64,000 bases of DNA from Massilia aurea. GTDB taxonomy: Bacteria > Pseudomonadota > Gammaproteobacteria > Burkholderiales > Burkholderiaceae_D. Positions 20,943-30,220 of the stretch are shown here, piece by piece. Within the stretch, counting starts at the first letter, position 1. Each line of letters begins with the position of its first letter. Below the pieces are notes generated by a model. The model did no database searches. It saw only the letters and a program-made list of their open reading frames with translations, and was not told the origin of the DNA. The stretch lies in contig NZ_JANUGZ010000003.1 in assembly GCF_024753205.1 (NCBI RefSeq), positions 868,001 through 932,000 on the forward strand, in the 5' to 3' direction. A program made the translations under genes and the position numbers.

Positions 20943-21034
20943 TGCTTCCCTTCGCTGGCATTATCCAGATCAGGTTCGGAGGGTATTTCTCACCCACGCA
21001 TCGTTGTAAAAGCAACGACGCGCAGGACCCCTAG
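20943..21034 (-). promoter_or_regulatory. TPP (THI-box) riboswitch controlling thiCSGDE
   Basis: On the minus strand the segment opens with AGGGGTCC, has a variable stem (CGTCGTTGC...CAACGATGCG), then GTGGGTGAGAAATACCCTC, CGAACCTGATCTGGATAAT and GCCAGCGAAGGGAAGC. These are the conserved parts of the thiamine pyrophosphate aptamer (the CUGAGA-like loop appears as GTGAGA, and the CTGATCTGGATAATGCCAGCG block is intact). It is followed about 90 bases later by thiC. Thiamine pyrophosphate should lower expression of the operon. Confidence 0.95.
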
Positions 21035-21040
21035 CGTTTG

Positions 21041-21056
21041 CTGCCAGTAATGGCAG
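21041..21056. other. small perfect hairpin at the 5' end of the thi leader
   Basis: CTGCCA and TGGCAG pair around GTAA. It lies between the -10 element and the riboswitch, so it would form the extreme 5' end of the leader RNA and may protect it or act as the tail of the preceding transcription unit. Confidence 0.5.
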
Positions 21057-21063
21057 CGGGTGG

Positions 21064-21069
21064 ATTATA
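21064..21069 (-). promoter_or_regulatory. -10 element of the thi operon
   Basis: A perfect TATAAT on the minus strand, about 30 bases before the aptamer; the -35 region is weak. It would start transcription near 21057. Confidence 0.55.
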
Positions 21070-21098
21070 GCCGAACAAATATTGAATGGGCATCATGG

Positions 21099-21530
21099 TT
21101 ACAACATCGGCGGCTCGGCCGGCAATGGCAGCAAATGCAAAGCGCCGTCGATAAAACGCACTTCGACGAACGGCGTCTGCGCCGGCTCGACCGCCCGGCG
21201 CACCGTCGGCCCGCCCTGCACCGCCACCTCGAGCTGCACGCTGGGCCCGTCGACCGCCACATCGAACGAATCCGCACGCGAAATCGTCAGGTCGGTACTC
21301 ACGTTCGGCCGGTCATAGACCTGCTTGCCGTCGACCCGCACGCTGACCGTATTGTCTTGAAATCCCTCGCCCAACCTCACGCGTAACGTCATCGCTTGCC
21401 TCGCCTTTCCATTGACTGCAACAGGTTTGCCGGACAAGCCGCCTGAAGGGCAGGCTTGTCCGGAACAGAGTAACGCCAGCACGGCCAGCCCAAGTGCCCG
21501 GCGCATCCCCTGCGATCCAGCATGGATCAT
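21099..21530 (-). CDS. Small exported protein of unknown function, partner of the metzincin gene
   Basis: The 143-residue product has an N-terminal signal-like segment (MRRALGLAVLALLCSGQAC) and a C-terminal beta-rich domain (MTLRVRLGEGFQDNTVSVRVDGKQVYDRPNVSTDLTIS, then VDGPSVQLEVAVQ). The pattern suggests an immunoglobulin-like or C2-like sandwich, but I recognise no named family. Its ATG overlaps the stop of the upstream metalloprotease gene by four bases, so the two proteins are very probably made together. An inhibitor, chaperone or cell-surface accessory role is possible but unsupported. Confidence 0.7.
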   Translation of the reverse strand: MIHAGSQGMRRALGLAVLALLCSGQACPSGGLSGKPVAVNGKARQAMTLRVRLGEGFQDNTVSVRVDGKQVYDRPNVSTDLTISRADSFDVAVDGPSVQLEVAVQGGPTVRRAVEPAQTPFVEVRFIDGALHLLPLPAEPPML

Positions 21531-23641
21531 GCCTTGCGGTGCGGCCGCGCGCCCGGCCCGGTCGCGCCGGCCGCCGCAGTACCATCCTGGATCGTGGCCA
21601 GGCAGGTGAGCAACTCGCCCTGGGATACCGGATCGAGTACCTTGGCGTGGGCGGCGCTCGAGAGCAGTGCAACGCTCTCGTCGAGACGCGCTGCGCGCAC
21701 GAACAGCGGCTTGCCCTCGCCCGCGTTCACTGTCTTGAACGCGCGGGCGGCATTGACGCCCTTGACCATGCGCACATAGGCGGCCATCGGATGCATGTCG
21801 AAGCGGTCGAGGACCTCGTCGAAGGCGGCGTTACCCGAGCGCAGCGTTTCGTTGTCCGACCCTTGCAGGTACAACAGCGCGCCCTGGTCTTCGCCCATGA
21901 ACAGGTCGGCCAGCACGTTGTCGTCAGTGCTGACCGGATAGCGCACGCGCACCGTCAGGATATCGGACAGCACCTGCGATCCGTCGAGCGCCGCATACGC
22001 GGCCCGCACCCGGTACTGGCCCGGCTGGTCAAAATAGAAACCATCCTTGCCATAGCCGATATAGGCGCTGTCCTGGACCGGATTGTCCACCCCGAGCATC
22101 GTCTGGCGTTCGCCCACCAGATGGTCGATCATCGGCTCGTAGGCGCAGAGCCGGCCGCCAGGTTGTTCGATGATGACCTTCACCAGCCCATAGTTCGGAT
22201 GCAGCCAGGTATGGGCGCGGCGCCCGCGCGTGTCGGTGGCGCGCAGCTTGAGTTGGAGCACCACCGGCTCGCCCAGCGCGAAGCTGCGCTGGTGGGTCGA
22301 GATATCGAGCACCAGGCCGGATTCGTCCGAGATCGGATCGGCCATCACGTCACGACCAAGCGAGGCGCCGCTCGTGAAGCTGTTGCCACCCATGATGATG
22401 TCGTTGCGGAAACCGTGGCGCAGGTGGATCAGCTCTTCGTCGTCGAAGCGGAAGTCGAAGCTGCTCCAGAAGCCGGGTGCGCCGCCATTTGGGTAGTACC
22501 ACGGATAGTTCATCCACGACAGCGCTTCGGGACGGTTCGGTTTGGGTGGATTGGCATACGATTTCTGCCACGAGTGCATCAGGTTGAAGCAATGCCCCAG
22601 TTCGTGCACGTAGGTGTAGAGCTGCAGCCGGTGTTGCTCGGCCGTGGCGCCGCCGATCCCGGCGTGAAACACGGCGCAGCCCTGGCGTTGCTTGCCCTGC
22701 TGGTCGAACATGATGCCGTACAGGCCCGTGCCCATATCATGCTGTTGCGCCACCAGTTGCCAGACGCACCACTGCTGCAGGTCGCCCCACAGCGAAAAAT
22801 GCTGCTGCATCGACGCGTGCAGCTCGGCATTGCTCCAGGTGGCATTGGCCCCGGCCGCGCCGACATCGATGACATTGTTGCCGGCGGTGGGCACCATGCC
22901 GATGCCCGCTTCACCAAAGGCGCTGACCACGTTGACCGTACGGGCACTGCCGCCCGAAGGCAGTGAGCCCGTGTTGTAGCTCGAAAACGGCGTGGTCTTC
23001 ACGTCGGACACGCTGTCGGTTTCAATACGCACCGTGCGGAAATGCAGTGACGAGAACGGGCAATGGTAGGACGCCCCCGGCGTATTGTTAACCGTGAAGA
23101 ACTGCAGCGTGGCCGCGGCCTGCGGCTGGAAGATATTCACGCGCGGGATCGTGACTTGTATTACCGGCGCCCCGGCCGAGAACGTGAAGCGGCCCATGCC
23201 CTTGACGACGATGCGGGTGGTCGACACCGTCACGGTCGGGCTGTCGACCACAAACGAGCCGAAGTACGACTTGGTCTTGCCGCTGGTCTGGTAAAAGTCG
23301 CCGCTGACCCGGCGCATCGGCCGGTTGCGGTCGACATCGACCCGCAGATCGAGCTGGAAGCTGCCGAGCGAACTGGCGTAGCAACCGCTGACCGCCTTCT
23401 TGATGGCCGGGATGGACGGAATGGGCAGCGAGGGGATCGGCAAGGGCACCTGCGGGGCAGGTGCGATGCCCGGCCCCGCAGCAATCCCGGGCGCGGCGCC
23501 GGTGGGCCCGGTGTCGTACGGCTCGGGAATCCCCAGGTCGCCATTGGACAGCCCGGATACTTCTTCATAGGTCATCACGCCGGTGTCGCCGATGGCGTCT
23601 TCGTTTGCATTGTCGATCCCGGTTGGGTCGAGTTGTGACAT
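21527..23641 (-). CDS. Putative metzincin-type zinc metalloprotease
   Basis: This is a 704-residue protein. Residues 1-80 are acidic then Pro/Ala-rich with no signal peptide. A beta-rich region follows (about 85-330) and then the zinc motif HELGHCFNLMH (346-356), which is HExxHxxNxxH, with a SWMNYP segment (375-380) positioned like the metzincin Met-turn. The C-terminal third (about 430-690) is beta-rich and includes a domain with PGQYRVRAAYAALDG. GAGGAG precedes the ATG. Family assignment inside the metzincins is uncertain. It has no obvious export signal, though type I or T9-like routes cannot be excluded. Confidence 0.75.
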   Translation of the reverse strand: MSQLDPTGIDNANEDAIGDTGVMTYEEVSGLSNGDLGIPEPYDTGPTGAAPGIAAGPGIAPAPQVPLPIPSLPIPSIPAIKKAVSGCYASSLGSFQLDLRVDVDRNRPMRRVSGDFYQTSGKTKSYFGSFVVDSPTVTVSTTRIVVKGMGRFTFSAGAPVIQVTIPRVNIFQPQAAATLQFFTVNNTPGASYHCPFSSLHFRTVRIETDSVSDVKTTPFSSYNTGSLPSGGSARTVNVVSAFGEAGIGMVPTAGNNVIDVGAAGANATWSNAELHASMQQHFSLWGDLQQWCVWQLVAQQHDMGTGLYGIMFDQQGKQRQGCAVFHAGIGGATAEQHRLQLYTYVHELGHCFNLMHSWQKSYANPPKPNRPEALSWMNYPWYYPNGGAPGFWSSFDFRFDDEELIHLRHGFRNDIIMGGNSFTSGASLGRDVMADPISDESGLVLDISTHQRSFALGEPVVLQLKLRATDTRGRRAHTWLHPNYGLVKVIIEQPGGRLCAYEPMIDHLVGERQTMLGVDNPVQDSAYIGYGKDGFYFDQPGQYRVRAAYAALDGSQVLSDILTVRVRYPVSTDDNVLADLFMGEDQGALLYLQGSDNETLRSGNAAFDEVLDRFDMHPMAAYVRMVKGVNAARAFKTVNAGEGKPLFVRAARLDESVALLSSAAHAKVLDPVSQGELLTCLATIQDGTAAAGATGPGARPHRKA

Positions 23642-23847
23642 GGTGTTCTCCTCATGGTCGAAAAGCCCTCGTTCGACCAGTGGAGTGGGGGTGATGGTTC
23701 GTCGAGGCTGTAGATATTCAGAGGAATCACGCGCGCATCTGGAGGTAGATCAAGGAGCCCGATCAAACAAAGAAGGATTCAAACGAGCTGGACAACGACT
23801 GGCAATTCAGCGACGTTGCCAGGATAGGCTGGCGCTGGAAGGTGACC

Positions 23848-23853
23848 TATAAT
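23848..23853 (+). promoter_or_regulatory. possible -10 element of valS
   Basis: A perfect TATAAT lies 34 bases before the ATG at 23888. It overlaps an alternative in-frame ATG at 23852 that itself follows GGAAGGTGA, so promoter and translation-start readings of this site compete. Confidence 0.4.
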
Positions 23854-23887
23854 GGTTTCTTTCGCAAAATTCACACACGACCACATC

Positions 23888-26686
23888 ATGGAATTAGCCA
23901 AGTCTTTCGAGCCAGCCGATATTGAACAGTTCTGGCGCGCCGAGTGGGAACAGCGCGGCTACTTTGCCGCGACCATGGACGAGGGCAAGCCCTCCTTCAG
24001 CACCCAGCTGCCGCCGCCGAACGTCACCGGCACCCTGCACATGGGCCACGCGTTCAACCAGACGATCATGGATGGCCTGACGCGCTACTACCGCATGCGC
24101 GGCTACAACACCGCATGGGTTCCGGGCACCGACCACGCCGGCATTGCCACCCAGATCGTCGTCGAGCGCCAACTGGACGCGCAAAAGATCTCGCGCCATG
24201 ACCTGGGCCGCGACGCGTTCCTCGAAAAAGTCTGGGAGTGGAAAGAAAAATCGGGCAGCACGATCACCGGCCAGATGCGCCGCCTGGGCACGTCGCCCGA
24301 CTGGCAGCGCGAATACTTCACGATGGACGAGCCGCGCTCGAAATCGGTCGTCGAAGTCTTCGTGCGCCTGTACGAGCAGGGCCTGATCTACCGTGGCAAG
24401 CGCCTGGTGAACTGGGACCCGGTGCTGGGCACGGCCGTGTCCGACCTCGAAGTCGACTCGCAGGAAGAAGACGGCTTCATGTGGTACATCCAGTACCCGC
24501 TCACCGACGGCAGTGGGCACCTGACGGTCGCCACCACGCGTCCTGAAACGATGCTGGGCGACGTCGCCGTCGCGGTCGACCCGACCGATGAGCGCTACCT
24601 GCATTTGCACGGCAAGACACTCACGCTGCCATTGACCGGCCGCGAAATCCCGATCATCGCCGACAGCTACGTCGACAAGGAATTCGGCACCGGCTGCGTG
24701 AAGATCACGCCGGCCCACGATTTCAACGATTACGCGGTTGGCCAGCGCGCCGGCCTCGCGCCGATCAGCATCTTCACGCTCGACGCCAAGATCAACGAAA
24801 ACGGCCCGGCCCAGTACCAGGGGCTGGACCGCTTCGCCGCGCGCAAGCAGATCGTCGCCGACCTCGAAGCGCTTGGCCTGATGGAACAGATCAAGCCGCA
24901 CAAGCTGATGGTCCCGCGGGGCGACCGCACCAACGTCGTGATCGAGCCGATGCTCACCGACCAGTGGTTCGTCGCGATGACCAAGCCGGCCCCGGAAGGC
25001 ACGTTCAATCCAGGCAAGTCGATCACCGACGTGGCGCTGGAAAAAGTCGCCAGTGGCGAAATCAAGTTCGTGCCCGACAACTGGAGCACGACCTACAACC
25101 AGTGGCTGGGCAACATCCAGGACTGGTGCATCTCGCGCCAGCTGTGGTGGGGTCACCGCATCCCGGCCTGGTTCGCCGAAGACGGCCAGATCGTCGTCGC
25201 GCGCGATGAAGCCGAGGCGCAGGCCAAGGCGGCAGCTGCCGGCATCACGGGCGCCCTGCGCCGCGACGACGACGTGCTCGACACGTGGTTCTCGTCGGCG
25301 CTGGTGCCTTTCTCGACCATGGGCTGGCCCGAAGAAACGCCCGATATGAAGATGTTCCTGCCGTCGTCGGTGCTGGTCACGGGCTTTGACATCATCTTCT
25401 TCTGGGTGGCGCGCATGGTCATGATGACCGCGCACTTCACCGGCAAGGTGCCGTTCGAGACCGTGTACGTGCACGGCCTGGTGCGCGACTCGCAGGGCCA
25501 GAAGATGTCGAAGTCGAAGGGCAACACGCTCGACCCGATCGACCTGATCGACGGCATCGACGTCGAGACGCTGGTGGCCAAGCGCACCACGGGCCTGATG
25601 GACCCGCGCGCCGCCGAGAAAATCGGCAAGGCCACGCGCCGCGAATTCCCGGACGGGATCCCGGCATTCGGCACCGACGCCGTGCGCTTCACGATGGCAA
25701 GCTACGCGTCGCTGGGCCGCAACATCAACTTCGACCTGGGCCGCGCCGAAGGCTACCGCAACTTCTGCAACAAGCTGTGGAACGCGACGCGCTTCGTGAT
25801 GATGAACACGGAAGGCAAGGATTGCAGCGCCCCATTGCCTGAAGATTTATCCCAGGCCGATCGCTGGATCATCTCGCTGATGAACCGCGTCGAGCAGGAT
25901 GTCGCCAAGGGCTTTGCCGACTACCGCTTCGACAATATCGCGAACAGCATCTACAAGTTCGTCTGGGACGAATACTGCGACTGGTACCTTGAAGTGTCGA
26001 AAGTCCAGGTCCAGCAAGGCACCGAAGCGCAGCAACGCGCGACGCGCCACACGCTACTGCGCGTGCTGGAAGTGATCCTGCGCCTGGCGCATCCGATCAT
26101 CCCGTTCGTGACCGAAGCGCTGTGGCAGAGCATCGCCCCCCTGGCCGGCAAGACCGGGCCGACGATCATGCTGCAACCGTATCCGCAGGCCGATGCGACG
26201 CAGATCGACGAAGGCGCCGAAGCCTGGATGGAGCAGTTGAAGGCGCTGGTGGACGCCACCCGCAACCTGCGCGGCGAGATGTCGCTGGCGCCGTCGCTGC
26301 GCGTGCCGCTGATCGTCGAACCGTCGAGCGAGGCCGGGCGCGCTGACATGGCGGTGTTCGCACCGTACATCCAGCTGCTGGGCAAGCTGGCTGAAGTGCA
26401 GATCGTCGATGCGCTGCCGGAATCGCCAGCGGCCGTGTCGATTGTCGGCACCACCAAGCTGATGCTCAAGGTCGAGATCGACGTCGCCGCCGAACGCGAG
26501 CGCCTGTCGAAAGAGATCGCGCGCGTGGCCGGCGAAATCGCCAGGGCCAACGGTAAGCTGTCGAACGAAAGTTTTGTGGCGCGTGCCCCGGCCGCCGTCG
26601 TGGCGCAGGAGCAGGAACGCGTGGCAAACTTCTCGGCCACGCTCAGCAAGATGCAGGAACAACTGGAGAAATTGGCAGCGGCGTAA
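23888..26686 (+). CDS. valS: Valine--tRNA ligase
   Basis: This 932-residue class I aminoacyl-tRNA synthetase has HIGH-type HMGH (residues 51-54) inside [22 protein letters not shown] (539-543) before [13 protein letters not shown], the editing domain with [17 protein letters not shown], and a C-terminal coiled coil ([25 protein letters not shown]) that binds tRNA. The start at 23888 gives the N-terminus [13 protein letters not shown] that I know from relatives. The ATG at 23852 (12 residues longer) has the better Shine-Dalgarno, so the true start needs confirming. Confidence 0.96.
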   Translation: MELAKSFEPADIEQFWRAEWEQRGYFAATMDEGKPSFSTQLPPPNVTGTLHMGHAFNQTIMDGLTRYYRMRGYNTAWVPGTDHAGIATQIVVERQLDAQKISRHDLGRDAFLEKVWEWKEKSGSTITGQMRRLGTSPDWQREYFTMDEPRSKSVVEVFVRLYEQGLIYRGKRLVNWDPVLGTAVSDLEVDSQEEDGFMWYIQYPLTDGSGHLTVATTRPETMLGDVAVAVDPTDERYLHLHGKTLTLPLTGREIPIIADSYVDKEFGTGCVKITPAHDFNDYAVGQRAGLAPISIFTLDAKINENGPAQYQGLDRFAARKQIVADLEALGLMEQIKPHKLMVPRGDRTNVVIEPMLTDQWFVAMTKPAPEGTFNPGKSITDVALEKVASGEIKFVPDNWSTTYNQWLGNIQDWCISRQLWWGHRIPAWFAEDGQIVVARDEAEAQAKAAAAGITGALRRDDDVLDTWFSSALVPFSTMGWPEETPDMKMFLPSSVLVTGFDIIFFWVARMVMMTAHFTGKVPFETVYVHGLVRDSQGQKMSKSKGNTLDPIDLIDGIDVETLVAKRTTGLMDPRAAEKIGKATRREFPDGIPAFGTDAVRFTMASYASLGRNINFDLGRAEGYRNFCNKLWNATRFVMMNTEGKDCSAPLPEDLSQADRWIISLMNRVEQDVAKGFADYRFDNIANSIYKFVWDEYCDWYLEVSKVQVQQGTEAQQRATRHTLLRVLEVILRLAHPIIPFVTEALWQSIAPLAGKTGPTIMLQPYPQADATQIDEGAEAWMEQLKALVDATRNLRGEMSLAPSLRVPLIVEPSSEAGRADMAVFAPYIQLLGKLAEVQIVDALPESPAAVSIVGTTKLMLKVEIDVAAERERLSKEIARVAGEIARANGKLSNESFVARAPAAVVAQEQERVANFSATLSKMQEQLEKLAAA

Positions 26687-26699
26687 TCCGCCAGTCCCC

Positions 26700-26731
26700 A
26701 AAGAAAACGCGGCCCCGGCCGCGTTTTCTTT
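26700..26731 (+). terminator. strong Rho-independent terminator of valS
   Basis: A perfect 15-bp inverted repeat (AAAGAAAACGCGGCC/GGCCGCGTTTTCTTT) starts 14 bases after the valS stop. The A and T ends allow function in both directions. Confidence 0.9.
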
Positions 26732-26766
26732 GTCCTTACTCACATTAACCCATGCCACCAAAACAG

Positions 26767-26910
26767 CCGGGGTCAGGTCTGACATTCGGACACGACCTCA
26801 GCCCTAACTACTTGCAATGGCTTCTTGCCCGGCATTAGCATGGCCCGGTGTAAGCTGGTTCCGACTACCCAATTGTCGAGTTCGTGTCCGAATGTCAGAC
26901 CTGACCCTGG
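26767..26910. repeat. 144-bp inverted-repeat element (29-bp arms), possibly a REP/MITE-type unit
   Basis: The left arm (26767-26795, starting CCGGGGTCAGGTCTGAC) and the right arm (26882-26910) are reverse complements with one mismatch over 29 bases. Each arm contains the short palindrome GTCAGGTCTGAC. No reading frame lies between the arms. Similar GGGTCAGACC-type palindromes accompany REP-associated transposases in betaproteobacteria, but no transposase is in the window, so a non-autonomous element is inferred. Confidence 0.7.
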
Positions 26911-26917
26911 CTTTTAG

Positions 26918-27288
26918 TCGTGGACCGCAACGCCGGTCAATGCAGGCAGGGCGACCGTGCGTGGCATCGAATTAGAAGGCAAGGCCACGATCGACCGGCG
27001 GGCGGCACGAGCCGGCGCATCGACGTCGGCGGCAACTATACCCACACCAGCCGCGTTGTCAGCCGCAGCAGCGCATCGATCTTCGATGCAAATAGCATGA
27101 AACGCCAGCTTGACCTTTACGCACTGTGGAAACGTGATGCAAGATCGCGCCTGCGACTGTCGGTCTCGGACCTGCTGCAGCAAGACCTTCTCGAACGGCG
27201 CACGTTCGAAGGCAACGCGCCGTTGCTGCGCGCAACGACATATCGGGTGCGCGCAACCTGGCGCCTGGTATGGGAGCACTCCCTGTAG
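26918..27288 (+). pseudogene. Decayed 3' end of a TonB-dependent receptor gene (truncated and frameshifted)
   Basis: Frame 26918 onward encodes SWTATPVNAGRATVRGIELEGKATI, the pattern of TonB-receptor barrel strands (TPVNAG...RGIELEG). Around 27000-27025 the reading switches frame, after which RIDVGGNYTHTSRVV, MKRQLDLYALWKRDA, LRLSVSDLLQQDLL and TTYRVRATWRLVWEHSL continue the barrel to a normal aromatic-rich C-terminus. The plug and most of the barrel are missing, and the remnant begins eight bases after the inverted-repeat element. There is no start signal. It is very probably non-functional. Confidence 0.7.
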
Positions 27289-27320
27289 ACGATGGCAGCA
27301 ATCACCCTGGAAAGCACCGC

Positions 27321-28466
27321 ATGACGACTTCCCTTCCCCACTGGCACGCCGCGCGGCGCAACGTCGGCATCGATTGCCTGCGTGGCCTGGCGATCCTGCT
27401 CGTGATCGTGCATCATCTGGCCTTGCCGTTTCGCCTGCCGCTGGGTCCAAGCCTGCTTGGCCAGTGGCTGCCCAAGCGACTGATCGACGCCATCAGCTTC
27501 AACGGCTACGAAGCAGTCTTCATCTTCTTCACGTTGTCGGGCTTTCTGATCACGCTGCGTATCATCGAATGCGATGGCGACATTGGACGGGTCGACCTGC
27601 GCCGCTTCTACCGCGCCCGCGCGCGGCGCATCTTGCCCCTGCTCGGCCTGGCCCTGACGCTGCTCTCGCTGCTGGCCGTGTGCCAGGTGCCGGGATTCAT
27701 GCCAGAGACCGACCGCCACTCGCTGGCCGGCTTGCTCGGTTCGGCGCTGACGTTTACGTTTAACTGGTACGAAGGCCGCACTGGCTGGGCGCCGGCGGGC
27801 TGGGATGTGCTGTGGTCGCTGTCGATCGAAGAAGTGTTCTACGTGGGCTTTCCACTCCTGTGCCTGTGGCTACCGCGCCGTGTACTGATCGGCATGCTCG
27901 TCGTGCTGGCGCTGGGGCTGCAACCGCTGCGCTCGCTGGTGCCGATGAGCGATGAGGTCTGGTGGGAAAAAGCATACCTGCCCGGAATGGCGGCGCTGGC
28001 CTGGGGCGTGCTCGCTGCACTGCTGGCGCGCCAGTGGCAGCCAGGCAAGCGAGGGGCCCGCATCATGGGTCTGGCTGGTGCGTTGTGCCTCGTGCTGGTA
28101 TTGGGCTGGTCGGACGTGGTCTACCGTCATCTGTTCAAGTCGAACCTGTACGTGATTTGCGTCGGCGCCTGCCTGCTGCTGCTTGCCTTTTACGCGCAGC
28201 CACCTGCGCCGCGCCGTGGTCTGGGATGGCTGGCGCGCATGGGAAGCCTCAGTTATGAGCTATACCTGTTCCACATGTTCATCGTGCTTGGCACCGCGGG
28301 CCTGTACCGCGCGCTGATGGGCAATGTGCAAACCTGGACCTTCGTCGTCTACGTGCCGGTGCTGCTGTGCTGTTACGCGCTGGCGCGCCTGCTCGAACAT
28401 GGCGCCGTGCATCTGGGTTTGCAGCGCAGACCATCCGTGGGCCAGGCGCCCGTCAAAGGCGTGTGA
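27321..28466 (+). CDS. Acyltransferase 3 (OafA/YrhL) family membrane protein
   Basis: This 381-residue integral membrane protein has about ten hydrophobic segments and the AT3 signatures NVGIDCLRGLAILLVIVHHL (catalytic His region), FIFFTLSGFLITLRI, FYRARARRILPLL and WSLSIEEVFYVGFPL. Members O-acylate surface sugars, lipopolysaccharide or peptidoglycan. The start at ATG 27321 (MTTSLPHWHAARRNVGID) is preceded by GGAAAG. The stop overlaps the ATG of the transglycosylase gene (TGATG), so the two are translationally coupled. Target glycan unknown. Confidence 0.88.
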   Translation: MTTSLPHWHAARRNVGIDCLRGLAILLVIVHHLALPFRLPLGPSLLGQWLPKRLIDAISFNGYEAVFIFFTLSGFLITLRIIECDGDIGRVDLRRFYRARARRILPLLGLALTLLSLLAVCQVPGFMPETDRHSLAGLLGSALTFTFNWYEGRTGWAPAGWDVLWSLSIEEVFYVGFPLLCLWLPRRVLIGMLVVLALGLQPLRSLVPMSDEVWWEKAYLPGMAALAWGVLAALLARQWQPGKRGARIMGLAGALCLVLVLGWSDVVYRHLFKSNLYVICVGACLLLLAFYAQPPAPRRGLGWLARMGSLSYELYLFHMFIVLGTAGLYRALMGNVQTWTFVVYVPVLLCCYALARLLEHGAVHLGLQRRPSVGQAPVKGV

Positions 28467-29149
28467 TGCGACGACGAACCCGTTGGCTGTCGATCCTGCC
28501 CGCGATGGTGGCGGGCTATCTGCTCCTTGTCGTCATCTGGGCCTGGGCCACCTTTGACACTGTCACTGCGCACATGCCTGCAATCGCTGACGCGCCCCTG
28601 TCCGCGCGGCAGACGCAGATCCTGCTGCGCGTCGAAGATCCTGCCTTCTTCGTACACCACGGCGTGAGCCTGACCAGCGGCCAGGGCTTTGCGACGATCT
28701 CGGGCGCGGTCGCGCGCGACCTCTACCTGGAAGGTGCGGACCTAGGCGGGGCTGGCGGCGCGTTGCAGGCGCTGTACCGCAGCGTCTTCGCATGCTGCAA
28801 ACGGATCGATCTGGGCCGTGATGCGATGGCCGTGGTGCTCGATGCCAGGCTGTCCAAGGCGCGACAACTGGCGCTGTACACCACCCATGTCTATTTGGGA
28901 ACGCACAACGGCAGGCAGATCATGGGCTTGTCAGCGGCGTCCCGGAATTATCTCGGCAAGTCGCTGGAACAGACCAGCGAAGAAGAATTCATTGGCCTGG
29001 TTGCCATGATCAAGGCGCCCAACACGTACCATCCTGTCAGGCAGCCCGCAGCGTATGCGACGCGCGTGGCACGGGTGCGTGCGCTGGTGCAGGGCACCTG
29101 CAAGGCTCACGGCTGGTTCGATACAACACTGTCGCACTGCGGCGCGTGA
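28466..29149 (+). CDS. Small membrane-anchored GT51-like transglycosylase domain protein
   Basis: This 227-residue protein has one N-terminal membrane segment (SILPAMVAGYLLLVVIWAWATF) and a peptidoglycan glycosyltransferase-like domain. The first catalytic Glu motif is present (RVEDPAFFVHHG, E57), then GFATISGAVARDLYLEG and LSKARQLALYTTHVYLGTHNGRQIMGLSAASRNYLGKSL. The second catalytic Glu expected in motif 3 is not evident; the nearest acid is Asp119 in LGRDAM. It lacks any penicillin-binding domain and is shorter than MtgA. It is coupled to the acyltransferase gene and ends flush against the convergent MBL gene. Activity is uncertain. Confidence 0.75.
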   Translation: MRRRTRWLSILPAMVAGYLLLVVIWAWATFDTVTAHMPAIADAPLSARQTQILLRVEDPAFFVHHGVSLTSGQGFATISGAVARDLYLEGADLGGAGGALQALYRSVFACCKRIDLGRDAMAVVLDARLSKARQLALYTTHVYLGTHNGRQIMGLSAASRNYLGKSLEQTSEEEFIGLVAMIKAPNTYHPVRQPAAYATRVARVRALVQGTCKAHGWFDTTLSHCGA

Positions 29150-30220
29150 TCACTTGAGGCCATGCCACCAGCGCCCGCCGGCATGCGGCTGCGTCAAGCT
29201 CAGTGCTTCGCCCATCTCCGGCGTGGTCAGCTTGATGTCTTGATCATCGGCCAGCGTCTCGATCCGGTCGAGCGGCTCCTGCCAGCGGTGCAGCCCCAGA
29301 TCGAACGTCCCGTTATGCATCGGCAGCAGCCAGGCTGCGTTCAGGTCCACGAAGGCTTGCAGCGTTTCTTCCGGCTGCATGTGGATGTCCGGCCAGAGCT
29401 TGTCGTAGGCGCCGGTTTCGATCAGCGCCATGTCAAAAGGCCCGTACCTGGCGCCGATCTCCTTGAAGCCCTTGAAATAACCGGTGTCCCCGCTGAAGAA
29501 CAGGCGCAGGTCATCGTGCTGGATCACCCATGACGCCCACAGCGTCGAATTGCCGTCGTGCGGGCCGCGCCCCGAGAAGTGTTGAGCCGGCGTGGCAACG
29601 AAATGCACGCCGTCGATCTCGGCGTCCTGCCACCAGTCGAACTGGCGCACTTTGGCGCGGTCGATGCCCCAGTCGACCAGCCGGTCGCCCACGCCCAGCG
29701 GCGTGAGAAATACCGACGTCTTCGGCGCCAGCGCCATGATCGCCGCGTAGTCGAGATGATCGTAATGGTCGTGCGACAGGATGATCGCCTTGATGGGCGG
29801 CAGTTCGTCGATCGAGATGGGCGGCGCATGAAAGCGCGCCGGGCCGAACCACTGCACGGGCGATGCACGCTGCGAGAACACGGGGTCGGTCAGGTAGAAC
29901 TCACCGGCGAGCTTGATCAGCATTGTCGAGTGGCCGAGGCGGTACAGCGTATTGTCGGGCGCCGCCAGCAGGGCCGCCCGGGTCAGGCTCTGCACCGGCA
30001 CTGCCTGCTGCGGCATGGTCCCGGCCGGCTTGTCGAACAGGAAAGCCCACCACAGCTTGGCAATGCCGCCAGCACCCAGCTTGTGCATGGCGACCGGATT
30101 GCGGTATTTGCCGTCATGGTATTGCGGCGAGGTTGGCGCGGTCGTCGTTGCCGAGACAGATGTACAGATTGCCATGGTAGCGAGAGCTCCCGTAACGATG
30201 ATGCCGACAAGCAGGCGCAT
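29150..30220 (-). CDS. Exported MBL-fold metallo-hydrolase (NAPE-PLD/UlaG-like)
   Basis: The 356-residue protein has a signal peptide (LLVGIIVTGALATMAICTSVSA) and a metallo-beta-lactamase fold: LGHSTMLIKLAGEFYLTDPVF, SHDHYDHLDYAAIMAL (HxHxDH zinc motif), TPAQHFSGRGPHDGNSTLWASW, FFSGDTGYF and LPMHNGTFDL. The family includes phospholipase-like and lactonase-like enzymes; the substrate is not known here. The ATG at 30220 gives the signal peptide. The stop touches that of the transglycosylase gene with no gap. Confidence 0.87.
   Translation of the reverse strand: MRLLVGIIVTGALATMAICTSVSATTTAPTSPQYHDGKYRNPVAMHKLGAGGIAKLWWAFLFDKPAGTMPQQAVPVQSLTRAALLAAPDNTLYRLGHSTMLIKLAGEFYLTDPVFSQRASPVQWFGPARFHAPPISIDELPPIKAIILSHDHYDHLDYAAIMALAPKTSVFLTPLGVGDRLVDWGIDRAKVRQFDWWQDAEIDGVHFVATPAQHFSGRGPHDGNSTLWASWVIQHDDLRLFFSGDTGYFKGFKEIGARYGPFDMALIETGAYDKLWPDIHMQPEETLQAFVDLNAAWLLPMHNGTFDLGLHRWQEPLDRIETLADDQDIKLTTPEMGEALSLTQPHAGGRWWHGLK

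Noticed and set aside
23894-25474. 526-codon minus-strand frame opposite valS
   Set aside because: Shadow of valS with no domain.
26920-27288. A single intact 122-residue gene in place of a TonB receptor remnant
   Set aside because: Its first 35 residues come from a frame that loses the receptor pattern, while the alternative frame before about 27010 matches barrel strands; a frameshifted stub explains both halves.
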